DNA of 64,000 nt from Denitrovibrio acetiphilus DSM 12809 (GTDB taxonomy: Bacteria > Chrysiogenota > Deferribacteres > Deferribacterales > Geovibrionaceae), in the NCBI RefSeq assembly GCF_000025725.1, contig NC_013943.1, positions 868,001 to 932,000 of the forward strand, in the 5' to 3' direction. The notes beneath the pieces are model-generated. The model made no database searches and was not told the DNA's origin. It worked only from the letters and a program-made list of their open reading frames with translations. Numbering within the stretch: the stretch's first letter is position 1; the number at the start of each line of letters is the position of its first letter. Below are positions 52,978-64,000 of this stretch, piece after piece. Both the position numbers and the translations under genes were made by a program.

Positions 52978-54486
52978 ATGCAGATCAAAGCTGAAGAAAT
53001 AAGCCAGATCATACGCGATCAGATTAAGAACTTCGACCAGAAAATTGATATGGAAGAAGTCGGTACTATCCTCACCGCGGGTGACGGTATTGCCAAAGTC
53101 TATGGTCTTGAAAATGCGATGGCTGGAGAGCTGCTTGAGCTTCCAGGCGGAGTACACGGTATTGTTTTCAACCTTGAGGAAGACAACGTCGGTATCGTTA
53201 TTATGGGTGAGTACGCTCACATCGGTGAAGGCGATACTGTTAAAAGAACAGGTAAGATTGCTTCTGTACCAGTTGGTGAAGCTCTCATCGGACGTGTTGT
53301 TGACGCACTTGGTCAGCCTATTGACGGCAAAGGACCTATCGAAACAAAAGAGTTCGACGTTATCGAGAAAATCGCTCCTGGTATCGTAAAAAGAAAGCCT
53401 GTACACGAACCTGTTCAAACAGGTATCAAGGCTATCGACTCTATGATTCCGATCGGTAGAGGTCAGCGTGAGCTTATCATTGGCGACCGTCAGACAGGTA
53501 AAACTGCTGTTGCTATCGATGCAATTATTAACCAGAAAGGTCAGAACATGATCTGCGTTTACGTTGCTATTGGTCAGAAGAGATCAACTGTTGCACGTAT
53601 CGTAGATACACTGGAAAAACACGGAGCTATGGAATACACTATCATAGTTTCCGCTTCTGCATCTGATCCTGCGCCAATGCAGTACATTGCACCTCTTGCA
53701 GGTACTACAATGGGTGAGTACTTCAGAGACAGAGGGCAGCACGCACTGCTCATCTATGATGACCTTTCAAAACAGGCTACTGCTTACCGTCAGATGTCAC
53801 TCCTTCTGAGAAGACCTCCTGGACGTGAAGCTTACCCTGGTGACGTTTTCTATCTTCACTCAAGACTTCTTGAGAGAGCTGCGAAACTTTCCGACGCTGA
53901 AGGCGCTGGTTCACTTACAGCTCTTCCTATTATCGAAACACAGGCGAGTGACGTTTCGGCTTATATCCCGACAAACGTTATTTCGATTACTGATGGTCAG
54001 ATATTCCTTGAGTCAGACCTTTTCCTCTCTGGTATACGTCCGGCGGTTAACGTTGGTATATCTGTATCAAGGGTTGGTGGTTCTGCTCAGATCAAAGCGA
54101 TGAAGCAGGTTGCCGGTAGTCTCCGTCTGAACCTTGCTCAGTATCGTGAACTTGCTGCATTCTCTCAGTTCGGGTCAGACCTTGATGCTGCCACTCAGGC
54201 GCAGCTCAGACGTGGTGCCAAGCTTGTTGAGATTCTTAAACAGGGACAGTACAAACCTGTTAAAGTTGAAGAGCAGGTTGTTATTATTTTTGCAGGTGTT
54301 AACGGTCTTCTTGACAGTATAGAAACATCAGCTCTTTTGAAATTCGAATCAGAATTTATCGCATATCTTAAGAGCAACAAAGCTGACATTCTCAGTGAGA
54401 TAGTTTCAGCAGGTAAAATCTCTGACGAACTTTCAGCTAAAATGAAAGCGGCAACAGAAGAATTTAAAAAGATGTTTACAGCGTAA
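52978..54486 (+). CDS. atpA: ATP synthase F1 subunit alpha
   Basis: 502-residue non-catalytic nucleotide-binding subunit. Walker A is [11 protein letters not shown] (~170-180), and the alpha signature [17 protein letters not shown] is followed by the C-terminal helical domain. AAGGAG precedes the ATG. Length and motifs are complete. Confidence 0.99.
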   Translation: MQIKAEEISQIIRDQIKNFDQKIDMEEVGTILTAGDGIAKVYGLENAMAGELLELPGGVHGIVFNLEEDNVGIVIMGEYAHIGEGDTVKRTGKIASVPVGEALIGRVVDALGQPIDGKGPIETKEFDVIEKIAPGIVKRKPVHEPVQTGIKAIDSMIPIGRGQRELIIGDRQTGKTAVAIDAIINQKGQNMICVYVAIGQKRSTVARIVDTLEKHGAMEYTIIVSASASDPAPMQYIAPLAGTTMGEYFRDRGQHALLIYDDLSKQATAYRQMSLLLRRPPGREAYPGDVFYLHSRLLERAAKLSDAEGAGSLTALPIIETQASDVSAYIPTNVISITDGQIFLESDLFLSGIRPAVNVGISVSRVGGSAQIKAMKQVAGSLRLNLAQYRELAAFSQFGSDLDAATQAQLRRGAKLVEILKQGQYKPVKVEEQVVIIFAGVNGLLDSIETSALLKFESEFIAYLKSNKADILSEIVSAGKISDELSAKMKAATEEFKKMFTA

Positions 54487-54496
54487 GGAGCTTTAA

Positions 54497-56802
<2,306 letters not shown>

Positions 56803-56804
56803 TA

Positions 56805-57227
56805 ATGGCTGATACAATTAGGCTTGAACTTGTTACACCGGAAAGGATGATCCTTTCTGAAGATGTTGAAGAAGTGATAGCTCCCGGTGTTGAGGGTGAC
56901 CTTGGCGTTCTCCCTGAACACGCACCGCTTCTCACAGCTCTCAGGGTTGGCGAGATGGCTTACAGAGTTGGCAAACAGATAGACTATATTGCTATTGTCG
57001 GAGGCGGCTTCCTTGAAGTCAACAACAACAAGGTGATAGTTCTTGCTGATGATGCCGAACTTGGTCAAGAAATAAATCTTGATGAAGCCATCGAGCGCAA
57101 GCTCAAAGCTGAACAGAACCTTGAGCAAGAGCGTAAGGCGGATGAATCTGCTTTCAACTCTGCTCAGGTACAGCTTATGAAAGAACTCACAAGAGTTCAG
57201 ATAGCTGAGAAGTACAGAGCTAAGTAA
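56805..57227 (+). CDS. atpC: ATP synthase F1 subunit epsilon
   Basis: 140-residue subunit with the N-terminal beta sandwich (EDVEEVIAPGVEGDLGVLPEHAPLLTAL) and C-terminal helical hairpin that regulates ATP hydrolysis. It begins two bases after the atpD stop and closes the operon ahead of a strong terminator. Confidence 0.97.
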   Translation: MADTIRLELVTPERMILSEDVEEVIAPGVEGDLGVLPEHAPLLTALRVGEMAYRVGKQIDYIAIVGGGFLEVNNNKVIVLADDAELGQEINLDEAIERKLKAEQNLEQERKADESAFNSAQVQLMKELTRVQIAEKYRAK

Positions 57228-57268
57228 TTTCATTACTGCTTCTATATTTACATTAGGCAATATATTAA

Positions 57269-57297
57269 GGGCGTATACTTATGTATGCGCCCTTTTT
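57269..57297 (+). terminator. Rho-independent terminator of the atp operon
   Basis: GGGCGTATAC pairs with GTATGCGCCC (one wobble), with TTTTT following, 42 bases after the atpC stop. Confidence 0.9.
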
Positions 57298-57328
57298 GTT
57301 TTTATAGTATAGTTACATAGAGGGGGCT

Positions 57329-57715
57329 ATGAAAAATAATATCAATCATTTTATAAATGACTTCTATTCAGATATAGACAGTCTTGAAGATACGAAATAC
57401 ATAGTAGAGAAGTATTTTGCACACGAAGCAGCCCTTAGTCACTATGGCGAAATATCAAAAGGCAGAGAAGCTGTTGAGGACTGGTACGACGCTATCAAAG
57501 CAGGCTTTTCTGAGTCTATGCATCAGATAAAAAATGTGGAATACAAAGCTTTCGAGGATGTTTATGCTGTAAGGGCTGATGTTGTATGGACTGCTGCATT
57601 TCGTAATATCGAAAAGAAGAATATGATACGTTACAAGACAGTGGTCAGGATGGATCTGATAGAATGCAGCGGCAGATTGCAGATAAAAAACTATAAGTCT
57701 ATTGCTGTAGGATAA
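57329..57715 (+). CDS. NTF2/SnoaL-like protein
   Basis: 128-residue cytosolic protein resembling the SnoaL/NTF2-like cone fold: an N-terminal helix pair (NINHFINDFYSDIDSLEDTK), a mid segment (HYGEISKGREAVEDWYDAIK), and beta strands at the C-terminus (YKTVVRMDLIECSGRLQIKNY). No catalytic residues can be assigned. AGGGGG precedes the ATG. It stands alone after the atp terminator and before a geneless stretch. Confidence 0.7.
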   Translation: MKNNINHFINDFYSDIDSLEDTKYIVEKYFAHEAALSHYGEISKGREAVEDWYDAIKAGFSESMHQIKNVEYKAFEDVYAVRADVVWTAAFRNIEKKNMIRYKTVVRMDLIECSGRLQIKNYKSIAVG

Positions 57716-58282
57716 AAGAAAAGGTCATGAATGCCTGTTCATAAGGCGGGGTGCTTCTTTGTCTGTAAATTCTGTAGAACAGCCGTTTTTTTATCAGGTA
57801 AAAACTGGTTTACATAAGCCTTTATGCTGAAAGTAAATATTTAATGTATTTAATATTTAATGTTCATATTTATAATGCACCGCCATTTTGATTAATAACA
57901 GCGTTAACAGCGACTATTACTAAACTATGCCTAACATCAATCTGTCAGTAGAATCGTCTACCTCTCTTCAACATCCCTATGTCTGTTTTCAATTGAATAA
58001 TAAAATTGATAACATTAAAAATCTCAATTGCTGCTGAATGGGAGTTCACAAAAAAGACTCATAGCCGATTTGCCACAGACAGTAGCCTCAGTTCTGGATT
58101 TATAAAACATGCCAGTTTAACACGTCAATAAAATACCAAACTTAATAATCTTCATCTTTGCTTCATTAACAGAGAACATAATAGGTTAGTTTGCTGCGCA
58201 CCTTTCCATAGCGAGCATGTCTAGCGTTTGAAATAGCTTAACATCAATATGAATGTTTGATCATTTTAATACAGGTGGCTAA
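57716..58282. other. 567-base stretch without a recognisable gene
   Basis: AT-rich sequence with no frame of useful length on either strand. There is a small hairpin near 57730-57760, and no tRNA-, 6S- or riboswitch-like element is recognised. It precedes the glycosyltransferase, whose ribosome site is the GGTGG near 58276. It may hold that gene's promoter or the remains of a decayed gene. Confidence 0.5.
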
Positions 58283-59335
58283 ATGAATATTTGCTATATC
58301 AATTTTAACAAAAACTGGGGTGGAGTCAAAACATGGAGTTTAGATTTTGGTAGGTCATTACAGGATAATGGGCATAGTGTTACTGCTGTGGTGCGACCCG
58401 AGACTGGTTTTGATACTGCCTGTAAACGTGCAGGTTTCGACACAAGATGCTTTAACCCAGGTATGAAGTGTAATCCGGTATCTATATTTAAGATAATCAG
58501 AATACTTAAAAAGAAAAAAATTGATGTTGCTATAGTGAATATATCAAAGGACCTGAATGTTGGTGCTGTTGCCTGCTTTATAGCGGGGGTGCGCGTTTTT
58601 CATAGAATAGGGCTCCCAAGAGATATCCGAAACCGTATGGAAGACAGGCTGATGCACAAAATCGCAGATGGCGTTATTGTTCCGAGTGCTGGTCTGAAGC
58701 GTGCTTTACAGTGTTTTGATTTTATGGATGCTAATAAAATTAATGTGCTTTATAACAGTAAAAACAAGGCTGTCTATCTGCCAAAAGAACATGTTCAAAA
58801 GCACAAAGTAGTGATAGGTGTGACCAGCCAGCTTACAAGCTCGAAGGGGCATATTTATCTTTTACAGGCTGTTAGGAGGCTAAGAGATGAAGGTTATAAC
58901 TTTCTTTTGAAGATTGCAGGTCGAGGAAATCTTCATGATAAGCTTAATGAGTATATTACTGGCAGCGGGCTTGAAGATAATGTAGTGCTAAGTGGCTTTC
59001 AGAGTGATATACCTGCATTTTTGGATAGTCTCGATATCTACGTACTGCCTAGCCTTATGGAGAATTTTCCTAATTCTCTTCTTGAAGCTATGTTTACAGG
59101 GCTTCCGTGTATTGCAACAGACGTTGGAGCAGTTTCTGAGATCTTAGGGGAGGCGGGGATTATTGTTGAACCTGTGAATATTGATGCATTATACACAAAC
59201 ATAAAAAACCTTATTGAAAACGTCAGGCTTCGTGCAGACCTTGGGAGAAAGGCAAGAGCGAGATGTCTTGAAAAATATGATATTGATGTTAATATTATGA
59301 AGTTTGAAGATATCCTGAAAGAGGCTGCCAGATGA
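58283..59335 (+). CDS. GT4-family glycosyltransferase
   Basis: 350-residue GT-B glycosyltransferase. The N-terminal domain begins NICYINFNKNWGGVKTWSLD with the glycine-rich acceptor loop. The C-terminal nucleotide-sugar domain carries VTSQLTSSKGHIYLLQAV and the E-x7-E motif PSLMENFPNSLLEAMFTGLP. It probably transfers a hexose to a lipid or polysaccharide acceptor at the cytosolic face; the donor is not predictable. It overlaps the LysE-type gene by four bases. No polysaccharide cluster surrounds it. Confidence 0.92.
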   Translation: MNICYINFNKNWGGVKTWSLDFGRSLQDNGHSVTAVVRPETGFDTACKRAGFDTRCFNPGMKCNPVSIFKIIRILKKKKIDVAIVNISKDLNVGAVACFIAGVRVFHRIGLPRDIRNRMEDRLMHKIADGVIVPSAGLKRALQCFDFMDANKINVLYNSKNKAVYLPKEHVQKHKVVIGVTSQLTSSKGHIYLLQAVRRLRDEGYNFLLKIAGRGNLHDKLNEYITGSGLEDNVVLSGFQSDIPAFLDSLDIYVLPSLMENFPNSLLEAMFTGLPCIATDVGAVSEILGEAGIIVEPVNIDALYTNIKNLIENVRLRADLGRKARARCLEKYDIDVNIMKFEDILKEAAR

Positions 59336-59937
59336 CTGTTGAGAGTTCGATTACGTTTTTTGTTGCTATGTCGCTTTTTGTAGCCAGTCCGGGGCCAGGT
59401 GTGATGGGCTGTGTAGCTGTTGCTATGAGGCAAAATATAAAAAATTCTGTTGCTTTTATTGTTGGAATGATCGCAGGAGACCTTGTCTATCTTTTATTTG
59501 CTGTCTTTGGGCTGACAGCTCTTGCCAGCAATTTTAACTTTTTATTTCAGGTTGTGAGAATGGCCGGAGGAGCTTACATGCTTTTTCTGGCTTATAAGAT
59601 GTGGCGGTTTGTACCTGAGCAGCAGCAGATAAAGATGCCTTCACGTAAACGCGGCAACTTTTTTGCGGGTTTGTTCATAACACTTTCGAACCCGAAGGTG
59701 ATCATCTTTTACTGCGGTTTTCTTCCTAATTTTATGAATCTGGCGTCATTGAGCCATATTGACCTTCTGATTGTGAGCTTGCTCGTGTCTTTTGTAATTG
59801 TAGTTGTTATGGGGAGCTATAGTGTTATAGCTGGCAAAACAGGCGGGTTTTTGTCAAGACGTTCCGGAAAGGTTCTAAACAGAAGTGCCGGCACTGCTCT
59901 CGCTGCCACCGGCACATATATGATATTCAAACAATGA
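59332..59937 (+). CDS. LysE/RhtB-family exporter
   Basis: 201-residue inner-membrane protein with about six hydrophobic segments (e.g. ~5-27, ~40-62, ~70-88, ~115-135, ~148-172) and the family N-terminal FVAMSLFVASPGPGVMG motif with the conserved PGPG. Such proteins export amino acids. Lysine, threonine or homoserine cannot be distinguished. It starts inside the glycosyltransferase stop (ATGA), an unusual partner. Its stop abuts the chemoreceptor stop with no base between. Confidence 0.9.
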   Translation: MTVESSITFFVAMSLFVASPGPGVMGCVAVAMRQNIKNSVAFIVGMIAGDLVYLLFAVFGLTALASNFNFLFQVVRMAGGAYMLFLAYKMWRFVPEQQQIKMPSRKRGNFFAGLFITLSNPKVIIFYCGFLPNFMNLASLSHIDLLIVSLLVSFVIVVVMGSYSVIAGKTGGFLSRRSGKVLNRSAGTALAATGTYMIFKQ

Positions 59938-62214
59938 TCAGACTTTAAACCGGTTCACCATCTCCTTCAGCTCTTCTGTCTGCTTGTCCTGTTCGGCAAG
60001 TGTCATAGTTACATCGTTTATAGCGTTGGAACTTTGCTCAACACTGGAAGCTATCCCCTGAACCTCAGTCGTGACTGAGTTTAAAGTTGTTATCTGTTCC
60101 GATATTGCATTGTTGATAGATGAATTTGCAGTTTCTATCTCTTGAACAGAGCATACGATATTGTCAAATACGCTGCTTGTTTTACCCATGATAGAGACAC
60201 CTTCGTTTACAGATGTTTCTGCTGATGCCATATTGCGGGATGCAGAGGCTGTCTCTCTTTTAAATTCGCTTATTATTCCGTCTATTTCACTTGTTGCGCT
60301 TTGGGTTCTCTCTGCTAGCTTACGTACTTCGTCAGCGACGACAGCGAAGCCCCTGCCTGCTTCTCCTGCTCTTGCTGCCTCTATTGCAGCATTGAGTGCC
60401 AGAAGATTTGTCTGGTCTGCAATGTCGTTTATAACGTTAACTATCTCGGCTATCTTAGCAGATGAGCCTGCAAGGTTTGATACGGTTTCCCCTAGCAGTT
60501 TTGTCTGTTCCATAATATCTTGTATTTTGCTGACAGATTCCTCAATTTTAACTTTTCCTTCTGCGGTTATATCGCCGGATTCTCTCGCTTTATCCAGAGC
60601 GTTCATAGAGCTGTCCGAAATCTCTGTTGTTGTCGAGTTCAGCTCTTCCATGGCGCTTGCAACGCTTGATACGTTTTCGGCCTGCTCGTTGAATGTGAGG
60701 TTCAGCTCTTCTGTAGTGGAGGCGAGAGCTGATGTCCCGATCGATACAGAGTCGGCAGATTTCTGGACGTCACGTACAATGTGCTGAACATTTTCAATAA
60801 ATTGATTAAAGTATTTGCTGAGCTCAGCTATTTCGTCGTGACCTTTTACAGGGATCCTGAGAGTGAGGTCACCTTCACCTGTGGCGATATTTTTCGTAAT
60901 TTTAGTAAGTTGGTTGATTTTGCTGATTACCATTCTTCTAAGTAAGATAATGGTCAATGCCAAAGCTATAATGGTTATGATACATGAGATCGCAATAATA
61001 AGATTGCGAAGCTGCCAGGCTTCTGTGAGCGCTTCTGCATAGTCTTTTTTAACGATAATCCCCCATGTTTGTCCATAGACATCCAGTGGTTTGTAAGCGG
61101 TGAATGATTTTTCGCCCATACCGCTTATAATTATCTCTGCGCCTTCTTGTCCTGCGACAGAGTTGCCGGCAGCGCGACTGTTGATTTTTACTATACCAAC
61201 ACTTGTACCGGCTGTTTCAACTTCGGGGTTATCTTTTTTTAATTTATCAAGGAATCTATGATTATTTCTCATGTACATATCTGAGCCGAGAAGAACTGTG
61301 AGACCAGTTTTGCCCATGCCTACGGATTCGTACTTTCCTCCGAAATCAGATATTGCGTTGATTATTTCCACAGGGAGCTGGACTATCATATAGCCTGTGA
61401 TCTTGCCATTTGCCGACACAGGCGTTCCCAGAAATGCTGCGGGGGAGTTGTAACTTGGTTCGTAGGGGCGAAAATCAGCAAAAGCGAGTTCACCTTTTTT
61501 CAGAGGCTTAAGCTTTTTGAATACTTCGCCAAGTCCTGATTCTGCATAAATGTCATTTGTAAGGTTAGTTGCAAAATCTTTCTCTTTATATACGGTATAG
61601 ATTACATTCCCTTCAGTATCTGTCAGAAAAATATCATAGAAATTAAACTCATTCATAACTTCGTATAAAGAATGGTGATAGGTTCTGTGGGCTGTGTTGT
61701 AAGGGCTTATAACCTCTGTCTGTGTGAGCTTTTCTTTTGCTCCCACAGGGTTTGGGTTGGAATAGATGTAAGTGTGCTGAAGCAGTCTTCCGTTAATTGC
61801 AGAGGGCAGATATTTTTTTATCTCTTTTTTCTGGCTGCTTCTTGGTATGTTATAGTTGACGTTGGGGAGGTATTCGTTATTATAATTTTTCGTAAGATCA
61901 TTTGTGACCAGAGTGTCACTGATCTGATAGTATTGGTCATAATTGCTGAATGCATCGGCAAATTCTTCGACAGCAGCTACAGTGCTTTCTTGCGCTGCGA
62001 TTGATTTTAGTGTATCACCAATCATGTCTAGATAGGTTTCTATTGCGAATGACTGTGTCTCTCTGATGGCTTTTAGCTGATCAAAGGTTGCTCTTGTAAG
62101 GCTTTTTTTACTTTGAACGACAGCAGTAAGAGTGACCAGACCAGACAAAACAATAAAACTAAAGAGTATAACGCTGATAAGTTTAAGGTTCAATGAAGCA
62201 GTTTTTTTGTTCAT
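59938..62214 (-). CDS. Methyl-accepting chemotaxis protein with large Cache sensor
   Basis: 758-residue chemoreceptor: TM1 (~9-30), a long periplasmic domain (~32-390) that looks like a dCache sensor ([35 protein letters not shown]), TM2 (~400-424), HAMP (~426-478), and the signalling domain with tip [21 protein letters not shown]...[18 protein letters not shown]. The ligand is unknown, but dCache domains often bind amino acids or organic acids. A strong promoter lies upstream at 62329-62357. Confidence 0.96.
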   Translation of the reverse strand: MNKKTASLNLKLISVILFSFIVLSGLVTLTAVVQSKKSLTRATFDQLKAIRETQSFAIETYLDMIGDTLKSIAAQESTVAAVEEFADAFSNYDQYYQISDTLVTNDLTKNYNNEYLPNVNYNIPRSSQKKEIKKYLPSAINGRLLQHTYIYSNPNPVGAKEKLTQTEVISPYNTAHRTYHHSLYEVMNEFNFYDIFLTDTEGNVIYTVYKEKDFATNLTNDIYAESGLGEVFKKLKPLKKGELAFADFRPYEPSYNSPAAFLGTPVSANGKITGYMIVQLPVEIINAISDFGGKYESVGMGKTGLTVLLGSDMYMRNNHRFLDKLKKDNPEVETAGTSVGIVKINSRAAGNSVAGQEGAEIIISGMGEKSFTAYKPLDVYGQTWGIIVKKDYAEALTEAWQLRNLIIAISCIITIIALALTIILLRRMVISKINQLTKITKNIATGEGDLTLRIPVKGHDEIAELSKYFNQFIENVQHIVRDVQKSADSVSIGTSALASTTEELNLTFNEQAENVSSVASAMEELNSTTTEISDSSMNALDKARESGDITAEGKVKIEESVSKIQDIMEQTKLLGETVSNLAGSSAKIAEIVNVINDIADQTNLLALNAAIEAARAGEAGRGFAVVADEVRKLAERTQSATSEIDGIISEFKRETASASRNMASAETSVNEGVSIMGKTSSVFDNIVCSVQEIETANSSINNAISEQITTLNSVTTEVQGIASSVEQSSNAINDVTMTLAEQDKQTEELKEMVNRFKV

Positions 62215-62328
62215 TATATAAACTCCGACTAAATTGATTGTGCGCTGTATAGGATATTTTTAGCTAAATTAAGCATAACACAATTTGTATTTTGTATTGT
62301 TTCAACGTTGTGTTACATGATTACATAT

Positions 62329-62357
62329 ATTATGAATTGCAGGGCTGACGTTGTCAA
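62329..62357 (-). promoter_or_regulatory. Strong sigma-70 promoter of the second chemoreceptor
   Basis: On the minus strand, consensus TTGACA (62357-62352), 17-base spacer, CATAAT (62334-62329). The predicted leader is about 108 bases. The -35 box overlaps the 5' edge of the divergent TrmN6-like gene region. Confidence 0.6.
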
Positions 62358-62380
62358 TAATATCTGGAATGGTTATTATT

Positions 62381-63106
62381 ATGGTTAATACTAATGATAG
62401 TATAGTTGATAAAAATTTGGTGATATGCCAGCCGGCAAAGGGATTCAGGTTCGCAGTGGATGCTGTTTACCTCGCATGGTTTGTTAAGTTTGAAAAGCAA
62501 GCCTCGCTTATAGATATAGGCTCTGGGAGCGGGGTTGTGTCTGCTCTGCTTGCTTTTAAAAAGGGGTTTAGCGATGTGTGTGCGGTTGAATATCAGAAGC
62601 GGATGTTCAGCTGCCTTAAAACGACAGTTGAGCAAAACAAGCTTGAGGTGGTCACCCCTGTGAATGCCGATATAAGAACCTATAAGCCAGACAGAGAGTT
62701 TAATATAGCAGTCTGTAACCCTCCATACAGGCACCCTGACACAGGCAGAGTTCCTGAAGATGAAACAGAGCTGAACGCGCGTTTTACTACGACGCTTTGT
62801 GCCGAAGATGTCTTCAGGTTTTGCAGGAGCTATCTGAAAAACTCAGGTAGTTTGTATCTCAGCTATGATGCTGATATGACAGCAGATCTTTTCGAGGCGG
62901 GGTTCAAATACGGCTTTGAACCGAAGAGGCTCAGGTCTGTCTGTCCTGACCTGTATGTTAAGCCTAAAATAGTTCTTATGGAGTTTCGTAAGAATGCAGG
63001 TAGAGAGATGAGTTTTGAACCTCCTCTTTATCAGAAGATAAATGGTGAGCAGTCCGAAGAGGACAAAAATATTATGCAAGGAAGATGGATTGATAAACAA
63101 AACTGA
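62381..63106 (+). CDS. TrmN6-like tRNA (adenine-N6)-methyltransferase
   Basis: 241-residue SAM-dependent methyltransferase: DNLVICQPAKGFRFAVDAVYLA-type opening, SAM motif LIDIGSGSGVVSALLA, and catalytic NPPY in IAVCNPPYRHPDTGR. The opening and NPPY resemble YfiC/TrmN6, which methylates A37 of tRNA(Val); the exact target is not certain. The start is uncertain: ATG 62381 is chosen, with alternatives ATG 62369 and TTG 62351. It overlaps the downstream rRNA methyltransferase by 17 bases. Confidence 0.82.
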   Translation: MVNTNDSIVDKNLVICQPAKGFRFAVDAVYLAWFVKFEKQASLIDIGSGSGVVSALLAFKKGFSDVCAVEYQKRMFSCLKTTVEQNKLEVVTPVNADIRTYKPDREFNIAVCNPPYRHPDTGRVPEDETELNARFTTTLCAEDVFRFCRSYLKNSGSLYLSYDADMTADLFEAGFKYGFEPKRLRSVCPDLYVKPKIVLMEFRKNAGREMSFEPPLYQKINGEQSEEDKNIMQGRWIDKQN

Positions 63107-64000
63107 GATTCGCGACACAGCCTATGGCGGCTATGGTGTCGGGACAATGCCTGACGGCAGAGTGATTTTTATTCCCCATACTGTAAAAGGGGATGTTGTG
63201 ACATTTCAGGTCACAGAAGACAAAACTAACATGCTTTACGGCGAGCTTGTAAAGCTGACGGAGCCTTCCCCACTCAGAGGAGAGCTTTACTGTCCGCATA
63301 TAGGCAAGTGCGGAGGGTGTGTCTTCGGGCATATTTCTTATGAGAATCAGCTCGAACTTAAGGCTGGATTTCTTAAAAATGCGCTGGAGAGGAACAGAGT
63401 GGAATTTCCTGAGCCGGAGATAATTTCGGCTGATTTTAAAGAATTCCGCAACAGAGCAACTTTCCGTATCAGAGACGGGAAGATAGGATTTTATAAATTC
63501 AAGACAAATGACTTCATACCTATAGATGAATGTCCCGTAATTAAAAAGTCTATGATTGAAAAGGCTAAAGAGCTTGCAGGAGCAGTTGAGGGGAGATCAT
63601 ACATATACATCACTGAAAATGAAAAAGGTGAAGCCCTTGGCAGAACTGATGCAGCGCTTGACTCCAAATTCAGCTTTGACGGTCTGAAATCAGGAGAAAA
63701 AGCGATAGGTAGAAAGCACCTCGGATTTGACACCAGATATGGAACTTTTTATGTAGGCTTTAACTCCTTTTTGCAGGGGAACAGATACATTTCTAACGCT
63801 TTGCAGGATTTTGTGCTGGAGCATTCAGAGGGGCGTCTTGGGCTGGAGCTTTATTGCGGCTCAGGATACCTGACACTGCCTATGGCAAGAAAATGCGAGA
63901 AAATTGATGCGGTGGAGAGTTATGCCCCATCCATACGGCTCGCTGAAAGAACTAAACTGAAAAATGTGACATGGCATGTCGCCATGAGTGAAAATATGAA
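63090..64000 (+). CDS. RlmD-like 23S rRNA (uracil-C5)-methyltransferase, 3' end beyond window
   Basis: About 303 codons of a TrmA/RumA-family enzyme, open at the right edge. A TRAM-like N-terminus (TAYGGYGVGTMPDGRVIFIP) is followed by the Fe-S cysteine motif CPHIGKCGGCVFGHISYENQ and the SAM motif LELYCGSGYLTLPMA. The catalytic Cys region is off-window. The family methylates U1939/U747 of 23S rRNA or U54 of tRNA. Because trmFO already covers U54 here, an rRNA target is more likely. TTG 63090, seven bases after AAGGA, is the start, inside the preceding gene. Confidence 0.88.
   Translation, partial: MINKTEIRDTAYGGYGVGTMPDGRVIFIPHTVKGDVVTFQVTEDKTNMLYGELVKLTEPSPLRGELYCPHIGKCGGCVFGHISYENQLELKAGFLKNALERNRVEFPEPEIISADFKEFRNRATFRIRDGKIGFYKFKTNDFIPIDECPVIKKSMIEKAKELAGAVEGRSYIYITENEKGEALGRTDAALDSKFSFDGLKSGEKAIGRKHLGFDTRYGTFYVGFNSFLQGNRYISNALQDFVLEHSEGRLGLELYCGSGYLTLPMARKCEKIDAVESYAPSIRLAERTKLKNVTWHVAMSENM

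Noticed and set aside
57716-58282. tRNA, 6S RNA or RNase P RNA in the geneless stretch
   Set aside because: No T-loop GTTCGA sequence, cloverleaf, or RNase P conserved boxes are seen.

Overview
The window is a gene-dense bacterial chromosome segment of moderate GC content. It has short intergenic gaps, many ATGA-type or few-base overlaps between consecutive genes, and convergent genes whose stop codons abut or overlap. No rRNA, tRNA, CRISPR array, prophage or transposase was recognised. The gene content is that of a motile, chemotactic, Gram-negative, probably anaerobic respiring bacterium: selenocysteine machinery (selA-selB), superoxide reductase, a NapH-like polyferredoxin, N-acetyl-beta-lysine osmolyte synthesis (ablA-ablB), a 180-kDa-type NAD glutamate dehydrogenase, cobalamin-dependent methionine synthase, two chemoreceptors plus a CheX-like phosphatase, and an F1Fo ATPase with b and b' subunits. 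The combination is consistent with the Deferribacterota (Geovibrio/Denitrovibrio/Seleniivibrio relatives). That placement is inference from gene content, not a measured phylogeny.

Layout. 1-6.6 kb (minus): selA-selB-uvrB-PBP1A, tightly coupled, with the last gene cut by the window edge. 6.8-8.6 kb: a chemoreceptor with a cysteine-rich insert. 8.8-15.1 kb (plus): M20 amidohydrolase, then the classic dprA-smg-topA-trmFO cassette. 15.1-16.3 kb (minus): a DUF1460/DUF523 pair placed between trmFO and a XerC/D recombinase (16.3-17.3 kb). 17.3-17.7 kb: four tandem copies of a ~96-bp palindromic repeat whose relatives lie at 8.6 and 38.5 kb. 17.7-20.0 kb (minus): beta-carbonic anhydrase and PEP carboxykinase. 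20.4-33.3 kb (plus): HNH protein, alaS, NUDIX hydrolase, CheX-like protein, giant NAD-GDH, M16 protease, and a STAND-like NTPase with kinesin-light-chain-type TPRs. 33.4-37.2 kb (minus): superoxide reductase and metH. 37.4 kb: a lone sulfotransferase-like protein. 38.7-40.8 kb (minus): ablA-ablB. 41-43.9 kb: NapH-like protein and M3 oligopeptidase, convergent. 43.9-47.3 kb: a 59-codon four-cysteine protein, then (minus) phosphohexomutase-ispG-Crp/Fnr regulator. 47.3-48.9 kb (plus): RsbW-like ATPase and MBL-fold hydrolase. 48.9-49.9 kb: divergent membrane protein and MarR regulator sharing a symmetric operator-promoter. 49.9-51.1 kb (minus): diguanylate cyclase. 51.4-57.2 kb (plus): atpF'-atpF-atpH-atpA-atpG-atpD-atpC, lacking a and c subunits. 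57.3-59.9 kb: an NTF2-like protein, a 567-bp geneless stretch, then glycosyltransferase and LysE-type exporter. 59.9-62.2 kb (minus): second chemoreceptor. 62.4-64 kb: a TrmN6-like methyltransferase and a truncated RlmD-like rRNA methyltransferase.

Most of the window is housekeeping sequence in recognisable families. The least explained items are the STAND-TPR protein, the tandem palindromic repeat array, the RsbW-like/MBL pair behind an apparently leaderless promoter, the cysteine-rich chemoreceptor insert, the lone sulfotransferase-like protein and several symmetric promoter elements.
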